DNA from: Pelomyxa schiedti
Lineage: Eukaryota > Evosea > Pelobiontida > Pelomyxidae
Length of the DNA: 48,217 nt
Assembly: GCA_020536535.1 (NCBI GenBank)
Contig: JAHLWZ010000146.1
Location: 656 to 48,872, forward strand
Reading direction: 5' to 3'
The first letter of the stretch is position 1, and every line of letters starts with the position of its first letter. Positions 1-9,433 of the stretch are shown here, piece by piece. The position numbers were made by a program, and so were the translations under genes. The notes beneath the pieces were generated by a model. That model saw nothing but the letters and a program-made list of their open reading frames with translations, was not told the DNA's origin and searched no databases.

Positions 1-504
1 GGAAAAGTAGGTAAAATCATCTCCTCTTGTGGTTTCTGACGTGATTGACTTTTACTGTCAGGTGCTGTTGGAAAACCCAGAGAACCTAACTTTGTTGACT
101 ACTTTTTCAGAACCAGAGAATGCTGGGCTGCAATATTGTGAGGTAAAGAAAGTTATTGTGTTGAAATGGATAACTTGTTGAGGAAGTTCTCAGCAAATGT
201 AGTTTTGTGCACCTTAAGGATAGGAATAAAGCTTGACATATTTGCCCGTGTTGTGTGACATTGGTACCCAACTTCATGCATGTTGCAACAATAAACCTAT
301 CACCTAGGTGGTAAAAATGTAGACCAAGCTCTGGATACCTTGCAGTGCTTTAATATTAATCCATCCCAATGGATTGATGGAGGCCAGTTTACCCATAGCT
401 GTCCATTAACATATTCCCAGTCACAGTCCCTTGCGAGCAAACAGAAACACTTTGCGCACCTGAGTCCGTGATGTTGCATCCTGTCTGGATTTGTTTCTGT
501 TGAG
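1..504. other. Unassigned left edge
   Basis: No complete gene is visible. The stretch has splice-like signals on the plus strand (a pyrimidine tract ending in TTTTTCAG near 110 and a GAGGTAAAG donor-like site near 140), so it may hold exons of a gene cut by the window edge. None of the short open frames is recognisable. Confidence 0.3.
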
Positions 505-705
505 GCGGAAGCTTCATCAGCAAAGGCTGCCGTGCTGAGAGATTCAGAAGATGATGGTTTCACAAACCCTGTGTCTGCAAGGAAGGAGCCAGTTGTTGTA
601 GGGCCTCGCAGGAAATGCCTAAAAGAGAAGTTCAAAACCTCTGTCCTAACGGATTTTTGCAAACACAGTGAAGAAATTCTAAGTCACATGATATATACAC
701 TGTAG
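505..705 (+). CDS. Coding-like terminal exon of an unknown gene
   Basis: After a plausible acceptor (TTTCTGTTGAG at about 494-504) a 67-codon frame runs to a TAG at 703-705. Its residue mix is typical of a soluble protein: an acidic patch (RDSEDDGF) followed by a basic patch (GPRRKCLKEKFK) and an ending in SHMIYTL. A frame also exists on the opposite strand, but it is Cys/Trp-rich and less protein-like. No family is recognised, the upstream exons are not resolved, and it could be a fragment of a decayed gene. Confidence 0.3.
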   Translation, partial: AEASSAKAAVLRDSEDDGFTNPVSARKEPVVVGPRRKCLKEKFKTSVLTDFCKHSEEILSHMIYTL

Positions 706-1350
706 CTGTGGTCAACTGGACTTGGTTTGTGGTTCCACATTCAGCGATCCAAACACCAGACACACCCCGACTCTTCTTGCTACTGGGTTCTACTGTGATT
801 TCAAGGGGAATCTGAGATATGCATTACTTGGGCCATGCCTGTACCAGGTATACATACATAAGGTTCGGCACTAGTGTTGCCTTGGAGATCTTGTGCTGCG
901 AAGCCCAAACCGTCATTGACAGCTGCAGTAGGTAGCAGGAAAGTCATTAGTACTGTAGTAATTGCAAGTGCAATCAACGAACACTCAATGGAGCAGACTT
1001 CAGAATAATCTGGTGTAGGTGTAACGTCTGTATTTGTCTCCTTATCTTAGGTGGGGTGTTGTCAAGGGGAAACAACGTAAAAGAATGAGATTACGAACTG
1101 CGCAACATTGTGACAGTGGCAGCAGCTTGCCTTCTTCGCTTTCTATTTGCTTTCTGCGAGTATTATTGCGATCTACAAAGCGTGCATAGGCCACCAACCT
1201 TTCGGTCTTTTTTTCTTTGTGTGGTTTCTTGTGCGGACCTCATTTACCTCTGGTTGTCCCACAGGGTTTCCTGGACAGTTATGGCTACGGGGTGACAAAC
1301 GTTGGTACTTTTTCCTAGTACAACATTTCTATTTCTTTTTCTATTTCTAA
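706..1350. other. Unassigned spacer
   Basis: Only short frames interrupted by stops. The end of this stretch is pyrimidine-rich and closes with GGTGCAAG near 1351-1359, which could be the acceptor for the following coiled-coil exon. Confidence 0.3.
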
Positions 1351-1791
1351 CGGTGCAAGGATTTTCGCTGCACGCCAATCGTTGGACCAACGGTAGTCTA
1401 CCCGCCAACGTGCCATAGCCTTCTCTCCAATAATACAGATCACATCGCTGGTCAATCACAAATTTTGGAATCTTTCCTGCCATGTCTGCGACACGCTGCT
1501 CCTCTGAGCTGTCGTACCTTACTGCTCGGTTTGCTCGTAGACGAACAAATTAAGCTGTACGAAGACCACCTATTGTCTGTGGAACAGCGCCTGAATCCGC
1601 CCGACAGCCGCGATCGCCCATCCGCGCAACTGGAGATCGCTTTGAGGAACGAGCACGCTGCGGTATTCAACGCGACTTATGCCTTGCACTCCGAACTGGC
1701 TGAAGTAAGACACGAGATCTCTATGGTACGAATGGGTACAGGAGAAATGAAGACTACACAACGTCAGTCGGTGATCACCACGACTTCGTGA
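1351..1791 (+). CDS. Coiled-coil exon, possibly nucleoporin p58/p45-like C-terminus
   Basis: An open frame runs from the stop at 1348-1350 to the TGA at 1789-1791. Its C-terminal half is helical, with the pattern LLVDEQIKLYEDHLLSVEQ, then an ALRNEHAAVFN block and LHSELAEVRHEIS. This resembles the segment of Nup58/p45 that follows the FG region in family members, where one helix is followed by a linker and a second helix containing an LRNQHE-like motif. That similarity is from memory and is weak. No FG repeats are visible upstream, and 5' exons and the start are unresolved. It could equally be another coiled-coil protein. Confidence 0.35.
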   Translation, partial: RCKDFRCTPIVGPTVVYPPTCHSLLSNNTDHIAGQSQILESFLPCLRHAAPLSCRTLLLGLLVDEQIKLYEDHLLSVEQRLNPPDSRDRPSAQLEIALRNEHAAVFNATYALHSELAEVRHEISMVRMGTGEMKTTQRQSVITTTS

Positions 1792-2314
1792 AGTAACCAA
1801 ATTCTCTCATTACAGCAAAAAAAAAGACCCATATTTCTTCCGTCACATGGCACGTTCCAATCCTCACCAAGTTGTGGAAGATATCGATAAGAATTTGCAT
1901 ATTCAGATGACTTCGTCCACAGAAATTGTCTTGAGTCCATGGTGCATACTTTCTCTGATGAGGTCCTTGAGAAACCACGATATATCCCCACATCCAAAAA
2001 AGGTTGTTCTTCTTCTGGATTTGCATGGCACAATGGTGTACATTGAGTGACCCACCCCTCACTTGACTTGGCTCCAAGTGCTGAATCTGTGGGACGAGCG
2101 CTTGTTGATTTCCTGGTTCCTCTGGACGATGGACGTGTCAAGGTGGTTCATTGGCGGAATGCCACCTTCAATCTGCTACTTCTTCTGCTATGGTGTTCAT
2201 TGGAGGATACATTGTGTTATTCTCAAAGGAATGTGAAGGTATTTTTTACAGGAAAAGAAATCGAAAAATCGAATTTCACGCCAGAATTGAACTGGAAATT
2301 AATGATAAGGTCTA
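1792..2314. other. Unassigned spacer with coding-like plus-strand segments
   Basis: Two plus-strand frames (about 1847-2046 and 2047-2325) have a moderately protein-like mix, including a KKVVLLLDLHGTMVY stretch that superficially recalls a HAD-type DxDGT motif but lacks the second aspartate. The minus-strand frames here look like shadows. I cannot assign a gene. Confidence 0.25.
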
Positions 2315-5300
2315 TCACCAGGTAGTCTGGCCACGGCGGTGTACAACAATGAAGAAGTACTCTGTGGTGTCCTTGACTCCATCTTCCATTACTGTGAAAC
2401 CTACACTCCTGAATTCCGCAAGAAGTATGCCGCTAGCGCCACCTAATTGCATGGCGTCGTACCAGCTCCATCGGCTTTTCTCGTCAGACACGAAGATATA
2501 TCCAGTGGGCTTGCATATTCTCACGGCCTCTTTTATGGCTTCCTGAACGAATTCCGGCCTGGCTCCACCCCAGCCCAGTGACATGCAGAACACAACAATG
2601 TCGAAGGAATGTTCCTGGGCTCCAGTGGTTCTAAAGTCACACTGCACTATCGGGTAATCAGTGGGTTCCTCAGCATACAGTGCGTGGTCATAATTGGTAA
2701 CCTTCCCCATGATTAGTTGTTGGTAGTATTTGAGTAAAGTCAATGAACCTGTATTTGAGGGTTTGTGTCCAGGTATCTTGCCAGTGCGCAGGTTCCGCAG
2801 CCCATGTCCGCAACCTTACATGAAGTCGGACCAGACAGGGAACGAATGAATTTGGCCGCTCGTGCTGATGGAATTACTTCATCGGGGGGTTGTCCTGGTC
2901 TCAACACTGTACGAAAATTCTCGTCTTGAAGCTTATGTAAGTCCCTCCACTCATCAAGTGTCTTTCGGTCATTTGACAATTTCAGATGGAGTTTCTTGGG
3001 ATCCATGGTTGTCAAGCGCTGAAGAAGGGTATGAAGTTTCTCTTCGTTCTTGTCAATAGGTGGAAGATTAAAATGTTGCACAAGGAGTTCAATGAAGCAA
3101 AGGTAAGCCCCGGTCTTGCCAATATGTGGTTCAGCGGCAATCACAAATCGCTGCTTCAGTTTGGATGCCAAAATTGAGGTGTTTTCCAGTTTCCACAGGT
3201 TCCTGTCAGATTGCTCCCAGATAAAATCGGGGTGGAAAAACCCAGCAAGTGATTCCGGTTGTGGCTGGTCAGATCCCTTCAACAGTAAAGGTGAGCTCTA
3301 GAAGGCAAAAAACCAAAAAAGCGGGTTACACACTTGCTCTGGTCTGTCAGTCTTCTTCAGGCAACGGTCCAGTTGACCATCCGAATCCCTGAGGGCCGCA
3401 ACCGGATTTTCTGCATATTTGTATGCAGTTGGATTGAGAAGCACGCGCACACACTGTGAAGCTGGTGTATCAGCCTTGCACCACTTGAATGCACGTCCAA
3501 TATCCTGCATAAAAGCTGCAAATGCGAACTTTTTTGACTGGTAACGCGCCCTAAGGTCAAACAGCTTGAGGTGGCTTGGCATTGTGTCTCCCATTCGCGC
3601 CTTGTTGAGAGAAAATCAAAGTGAAGTTAACTCAAGTTACACATTGTCACAATTGGTAACCTTCTCAACCAGAACAAGTAAGAAAGGGAGTCCCTCAAAA
3701 TCCTGGTAACTTTTGACCACAGCGTTGTTCGTCTGTTGTAATTCTGCGAGTTTTGAAGCGCAACTCTTACTGACCAACGTTTTGGAGCAGATGTCACCCC
3801 CCGAGCCAATTGCGTTATGAACACAGAAGAACCTGTCTTCTTTCATTCCAACCAGGAGCCGTGAGATAATCTCGCCATAATAACGCGATAGTCTACTCGG
3901 GAGCCGCACAGCCACCATGCCCCCATGTTTAAGCCATCTAACTGCCTCCAGTGTATAGGGACAATCTACTATCTGAATCCATCTTGCATCTGGAACTGCT
4001 TCACCATACTGTGGAACGAGTCTTAGTTCAATTAGAAATAAATCGTACCCTACCTCTTCACAATGCCGCTTGATGAACGCTGCGGCATAGGCCATTAGGC
4101 TCACGAAAGTGGTCCAGTCACCGGAGTCCATAAGTTTGCTATATGTTGATGTACTATCATCAGGATCATTTGGAAAAAGCTCCTTGCAAAGTTCCTGGCA
4201 GGTCCCTGGGGAAATCAAGTCACTTTTCAAGATGCATTGAAGATCCATCAGTTTTCGGCGGCCCATGTACTCCATTCCAGTTTCAGGTGTTGCCGTTGTC
4301 ATCCACCCGTGCACGTGCTTCTCAAGCAACCCAGCGATATTTGAGAATGATTGCTTCAGCAGTTCAATCTGGTTCCACGCTGTGGCTGATATCTGAAGTG
4401 TCAGCATATTGGAGCCTGGAGTCACAAGGGCCTTCCTGAGGATGGAACTAATGCGACCCAATTTCCTATCACCAGGCTTCCTTGCTCCCCAATGGCACTC
4501 ATCATATATGATGACAAAGAAATGATCGGGAAGGGACTTGCACTTTGCAGCTTTCTCAAAGAATGCCTTTGTCTTCTTTTTGCTCTTATGATAATTGTTA
4601 CCCTTGACAACACAGATGCGGAGATTTCTCTTCCCAAACTCACTGGCGATGTGTTTCTCAAAGCTCTCCACTCTTTGGTTGGTCTCGTTGTACAGTGAGT
4701 TTTGTGGAGGTACCAAAATCAGGACGTCCAAGCTACGGCATGAGTTGGGGAATTCGTTCCAGTTCTCCTTGACCCTCTTGAAAAAGAGATTGGCCTCTGC
4801 CATCTGTGCTGGGAATACTTCGTACATGGAAGGTGTGCTCAAGGGTTGTGTGCCGTGGTGTGGTTTTGATTTGATATCACGCATGTCTACTGGGGGAAGG
4901 ACCTCTCCATATTTACTAAGGGATCGTAACGCCTCTCTTACACGGTTGATGACAGTGTCTATTTCACTTTGACTGAGGGTTTTTTTTGTTGTTTCCAGCT
5001 ATTAAAATTCGCATAAAAGACAGCAAACACAGAGAGGAGATGGTAAAAGTTAGGAAGAGCTTCCTTGTTTTTTTTTTTACCTTCGAAATGTTTCTTATAT
5101 GTCCCGCGTGTAGCTGCTGGGCGGGGAAGTCAACTCCACAATGGCGACATCGCCAAAGCGTATGTCCTTCATGTTTCTGTTCTTTCTGGTGTCTTCGAAG
5201 GGACGGACGGTCCTCAAGTACGACTCTACAGACAGAACAGACGAAGGCGGCACTTGTCCACGGTATCGTGTTGGAGGTGAGGGTAGTTTGTTGTGGTGCT

Positions 5301-6034
5301 TGCAACGCCTGAGAAGCTGCGCTTGAGTGCGAATCATTTGTGACTGTTGGTTGCGGTGGCTGTGTTTGTGGAACCGGCTTTTTGTGTTCACTGTTGACAT
5401 GAGCGGTAAACTTCTTTCTTTCGCTGTCTTGGAACGCAACCTTGGGCCCGCAGATGGGGCAGATCCAGATTTTCGACTTGTGCGGGCATTGATGCGCGGC
5501 CCACTTGGCGTTGTCGACCCGCTTTTTGCACACGCCGCAAGCGAGAACGGAGCTTATCCTCGGACCTCGAGCTGGAGTGCCGACCATATGCGTGCTGTCT
5601 GGGGACAATGGCGCAGCAGGGAGATTATCAGGCGGTGGTGGTGGAACAGCGGCGGCAGGACCGCGCTTCGGCGCGGGCGCAGCGACTTGGGAGTCACCGC
5701 CAAGAGAGACGGCGGAGCGTTTCTGGGGCAGTGTGGCGTCGTCTTGGCTTGGAGGGATCGCTGGGGAGGACCTCCTGCGGTGGCGATGGTGATGGTGGCG
5801 ACGGCTGTAGTCGGCGTCTGCTGCTGATGGAATATCGGGATCCCTAGCAACCTCCGCACTTGTACTCGTTGTAGTAGTTGTGGTTGTGGTTGTGTTTGTG
5901 GTTGGTGTGGCGGTTGCAGATGGGGTTGAGCTCGGGCTCGGATGGATATCCGGGGGAAGGACGGGTTGGATGGTACGATCAGAAGGCGGAAACGATAGCG
6001 ATGGTGGTGGGGTGCGTCCTGCCATGAGATGCAT
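2315..6034 (-). CDS. Zinc-finger / SF2 DECH helicase / Rrp8-like methyltransferase fusion protein
   Basis: Five exons (6034-5081, 4998-3643, 3600-3334, 3297-2749, 2701-2315) join at phase 0 through introns of 82, 42, 36 and 47 nt and give about 1170 residues. The N-terminus is Pro/Ser/Thr-rich. Residues about 165-315 hold C2H2-like clusters (CGVC...HQCPH, CPIC...HVNSEH, CSVC...HQKEQKH, CRHC...H). The helicase core follows: motif Ia-like ILVPPQ, motif II YDECHWG (D484), motif III ISATAWN, motif V-like EKARMGDTMP across an exon junction, and motif VI-like QDIGRAF. A Walker A-like EPHIGKTGAYL lies after motif VI at about residue 919. The C-terminus is a SAM-binding domain (VADMGCGTCALARYL) with an Rrp8-type block SFDIVVFCMSLG and SDEKSRW. 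The start is the first ATG after a likely acceptor near 6080; 6025 is an alternative. The natural substrate is unknown; a nucleic-acid target is inferred from the domains. Confidence 0.85.
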
Positions 6035-6480
6035 GGCCTTGGTTGCCCACGACCAACACCCCACGGGAACTGTATGGATCTGAAAAGTTGCTTGACTGTT
6101 TTTTGGGCCCCAAGAGTTGTTCCGAGTTGCTTTCGAACTGAGTGATTGTGGAACCAGCTGAGGGTCCAAAAGACCCCGAATATCAAGGTGTGGAGCCACA
6201 CTGGCCCATCATGGGTTGAATTCTGGAGAGAAGTAGAAGTTCCAGAACCATCATACAAGTGGAGGTTGTGTTCTCAATGGGGACACTGGGTTGCAGTAAG
6301 GTGTTCTGCAGGATTCTGCTGGCCGTTTCAGTGTCACATTTGGTCACTTGTGAAACCCCTACAACAGGCAAAAAAAAAGGTTTTCCATTCAATTTTCCAC
6401 ACTCCTCTTTCTTGGTGTTGGAGATGGTGTCTGGGATGTAATGGCCACACATTGGGTTTCTTCAGAGTGGGGCCTGCTTG
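6035..6480. other. 5' flank of the fusion gene; small open frame of unknown status
   Basis: A minus-strand frame with its own ATG (6452-6183, about 90 codons) has a reasonable residue mix and could be a 5' exon or upstream ORF of the zinc-finger/helicase gene. No donor was found that joins it cleanly. The 3' acceptor-like CTTTTCAG just upstream of the chosen start fits a 5'-UTR intron. Confidence 0.25.
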
Positions 6481-7570
6481 AACATTTGCAGTACAATTGA
6501 TTGATACTGGCCACCAAGTTAGTCAGCCAAACAACAATTACTCACACACCTGATCAATTAAGCACTTGCCAACCCAGTCAGGCTTCATCCAGCTTACTCC
6601 TTTTCAGAAATGCCTTTTTTGTGGGTTTTAGGGGATGAAACTTGCAAGTTTCAATAAGTTTGGGTTTTTGTTGGCTCAGAAGAACACTGTTGGCTGTTGG
6701 TGGGTTTTATGTGGTTTAGCATGGAATTGTCAAAGGGGGAACATCACCACCCAAGAGTGTAAAGGAAATATCTGTCCCTAAGGGAAAGGAAACTGCACAA
6801 TAACAAGAGTGCAGGTAGCCAGGAGCTCCTTGGGAACTTTGAGAAGTAGTTGATTCAGATCATATTTTCTTGTCTGAGAGGACTGACATCTTGCTGATCT
6901 GTGAACTAGACAATAAGGGCACTTTCTGGTACCTTGTGTGAGCAATGAAATCGAGTATGATAGCAAAAATCTCTCTGTCACTCTCAGAAAGCATGAAAAA
7001 CAGAATAGGAATCCTTTGCCAGGCATTCTTTCAAGGACAAGTGAGAGGCACAAGGGCATGTGTGAATCAATCACACATGACTTGTATTGTGGATTGAGTG
7101 AATTGCAAAACAACCACACACAGCACATATGACGTAAGGCAGTTAAGACATTATATGAATGGACCAGGAGTAGAAAGAAAACAGATTGGCTGAAAGAGCA
7201 AAAAAATCTGAACACTGTGCTCCATTCACAAAAGGTACAGCCAGTTGCTTCAACAGAACCAGAAGAAAAGTAAGGCCAGCCACCATACAAGAGGACCTTG
7301 TTGCCCTGGAGTGAGTTCGAGCTGCACAACAGAGAGTCAAGCATAGTGGAAGACTTCAGCTGTGAGGAGACACTGCAAGGCACGGGAAAAAAAAAGGAAT
7401 CTGTATGCCAGAGAGGCATCCACACAGTGCTTTTCTGTGGTTTGACACCACTTTTCATCCCATCACTGAGTTCAGTGTTGTGCATGTTTCACCTCGTTTT
7501 TCACCTTGACACCACACACTTCTCGGATTTTTTCCGGACCGCACCGGCCGAACCATCACCAGTTTAAAGT
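6480..7570 (+). pseudogene. Degenerate coding-like remnants, unknown origin
   Basis: Several plus-strand segments have strong protein-like composition but are broken by stops and frame changes. One frame covers about 6732-6795 (SVKEISVPKGKETAQ) and about 6843-6940 (SERTDILLICELDNKG). A second frame, from 6938 to 7567, continues with K/E/R-rich text (SNEIEYDSKNLSVTLRKHEK, TLYEWTRSRKKTDWLKEQK, SEFELHNRESSIVEDFSCEE) but has in-frame TGA at 7130 and TAA near 7273. A short VQLIDTGHQVS near 6490 superficially resembles an aspartic-protease motif. This fits a decayed gene or mobile-element ORF; no terminal repeats were found. Identity is not established. Confidence 0.35.
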
Positions 7571-7607
7571 TTGACACCACTTTTAACGAATCCCCAGTTT
7601 TGACACC
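7441..7607. repeat. Cluster of TTGACACC(AC) repeats
   Basis: Four copies of TTGACACC lie in about 170 bp (near 7442, 7506, 7571 and 7600). Two copies share the longer core TTTGACACCACTTTT. Spacing is irregular (about 64, 65 and 29 nt). No role is evident. Confidence 0.45.
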
Positions 7608-7983
7608 TGTCTTGGGTTTTTTCATGACAATAGACCCACCACTCACTGGCATGGTGTCTGTTGTTTGTCACTGCTGCCTGGGACCCAGGTCTGCTTTCAG
7701 AGAAGGACAGCGGAGCCTGATGAAGTCACGTCCTGTGAGTCTTGCCTGTGCTTGTTCCTTTCTGTCTTGGTTTCACCACACATGCAACATGGGTCCCCTC
7801 CAAAAGCTGTACCTTGAAAGTACAGGAAAAAACCCACTGGAGAAAAGTGATGTGGTTTGAGTATTTTGTTTTGCCCTTTAGGAAGGAAGACCACAGCCAG
7901 TAAAGGCCAGGTGTTAAATGGTTTACAGTTTGTTTGGTAAAGGTGAAGTGATAGTAGGTAGGTGCTGCGGTTGTGGTGGATGT
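7608..7983. other. Spacer downstream of TFIIA-gamma
   Basis: Only short frames are present on both strands, none with recognisable content. It likely includes the 3' untranslated region of the minus-strand TFIIA-gamma gene. Confidence 0.3.
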
Positions 7984-9178
7984 CTAGTGCTTCCCCTTTT
8001 GTGCTTGTGGTTGATCGGAAAGGGATCTGCCATCACAAGCAACAATTTTTACCTTAGATGAAACAATTGGTGTTATGATGGGATGGGGAAGTCGTTAGGA
8101 ATTGTACCTTATCATTGCATTCCAGAACCTCATTGCCTGTTTTGAAAACAGGTTTATCAAGAATCCATGTCCATACATTATCGCACCCTCTATAGGTTTG
8201 GAGATGGCCCTATATTTCAAGGTAATTATAATGATAACAAATATTAGGAAGTAAGTACATTGAAGGTGAGCTTGGTCTGAACTTGATTCCTTAATGCCTG
8301 TGCAACAGACTGTTCTAAAGTTAGAACTTAGGAAACTTAAGAAAAGGGAGTTATGGTGGTGTGACTAAAATAGCATTTAAAAAAGTGACCTTGTCGAATT
8401 GAGTCAAAATTTTTTCCCTAAGTGAGATAGGGATTTGTCCGCCACTTGATAAGTCATCCAAGGTATCCGTTAGGGCCGTTCCCAGTGAAGACTTCCGGTA
8501 AAATGTGTACATCCCAGCCCTCCCACTGTTGACCATTGTAGGAGATGGTGGTGGTAAGCTCGGAACAGGTGATTGAATTGGAGAAGGTATTGGCGATGCC
8601 ACTGGTGTGTAGTGCAACATCCCACCTCCAGGTGATGATGGACTTCCGGGGTTGTTTGGCATACTCATGTACATGTGGCCTGGTGGAGGGCTTGTTACGT
8701 ACGGTGACGCCGAGGCACCCGGGTGCCGAAGTGCCTGTCCAGTGTGGTACGCCAAGTTGTGGTGTTGCATTTGTTGCAGCTGCATTTGCCGGGACATGAT
8801 AATTTGCTGGGGGATACGAGACTGGGGAGGTAGCATCATTCCGCCCATGCTCATGCCCATTCCCATTGGCATTCCCGGTCCAACACCCATTCCCATCCCG
8901 TGGTGCGTTATTACATTGGGCACAACAAGAGGCGGTGACGAGGCGCCGGACGAGAGTGCTGCAGCAGACGGCGACGGCGAAGGAGGCGGAGAAGACGACG
9001 TAGTAGAAACGGAGCTGTACTGGGGCGAAGGAGTAGCGGGCGGGCTCGGGTTCCCGTTGTTGTTACTAACGCTAGTTGTGGTCGATGTGTTCGCCGTGGA
9101 CGTAGATGCAGTCGGACTTGTGCTTCCTTGTGGATTCCCATTCGCATTCTGCGGCTGTGTCGCAGCGTACGAGGCCAT
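7984..9178 (-). CDS. TOA2: Transcription factor IIA gamma subunit with long N-terminal extension
   Basis: Exons 9178-8390, 8309-8259, 8209-8108 and 8052-7984 (introns 80, 49 and 55 nt, all phase 0) give 336 residues. Residues 223-336 match the full TFIIA small subunit: [18 protein letters not shown], the [17 protein letters not shown] helix, [15 protein letters not shown] of the beta-barrel and VKIVACDG near the end. TFIIA-gamma binds TFIIA-alpha/beta and TBP to stabilise TBP on promoter DNA in the nucleus. Family members are normally about 110-120 residues. Here they are preceded by 222 residues rich in Ser, Pro, Thr, Met and Gly with a [10 protein letters not shown] segment. Met223 (ATG 8512-8510) sits exactly where the canonical protein begins, so initiation there is an alternative. 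The subunit call is very secure; use of the extension is inferred. Confidence 0.94.
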
Positions 9179-9433
9179 TCGGTGTTGGTAATCAATAATA
9201 AAAACAAAGAATGAAGGAAAGATAGCAACTAGGAGAGGAAAACTGATCGCAGGGGATTACTGCCAAACCAGAGACAGATTCTGATCCAGGGTGTTTCTGC
9301 GCTGGTTGACAAGCGAAGTAAAACCCCGGACACTTCAGAATCCAAGTGTCCAGGTGAGCTACTTACCATTTAATTAAAACAAACCAAAACTCTTTGGAGG
9401 GTGATTGCTGGTCACTCGCGGCGAAAGATCAAG
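9179..9433. promoter_or_regulatory. Shared divergent promoter region, TFIIA-gamma / GCN2
   Basis: The 255 bp between the TFIIA-gamma start (9178, minus) and the GCN2 start (9434, plus) must hold both upstream regions. No clear TATA box or named motif is visible; the role follows only from gene arrangement. Confidence 0.4.

Noticed and set aside
5327-5827. Long plus-strand frame over the zinc-finger exon
   Set aside because: Antisense shadow of the GC-rich Pro/Thr leader and zinc-finger region; composition is Arg/Gly/Trp-rich and without known domains.
6778-7485. 235-codon minus-strand open frame
   Set aside because: Very rich in Cys, Leu, Ser and Phe with no motif; it is antisense to K/E/R-rich plus-strand coding remnants, the usual signature of a shadow frame.
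8652-9191. 179-codon plus-strand frame
   Set aside because: Antisense to the low-complexity TFIIA-gamma extension; the Gly/Val/Cys-rich text simply mirrors the Pro/Ser/Met codons.
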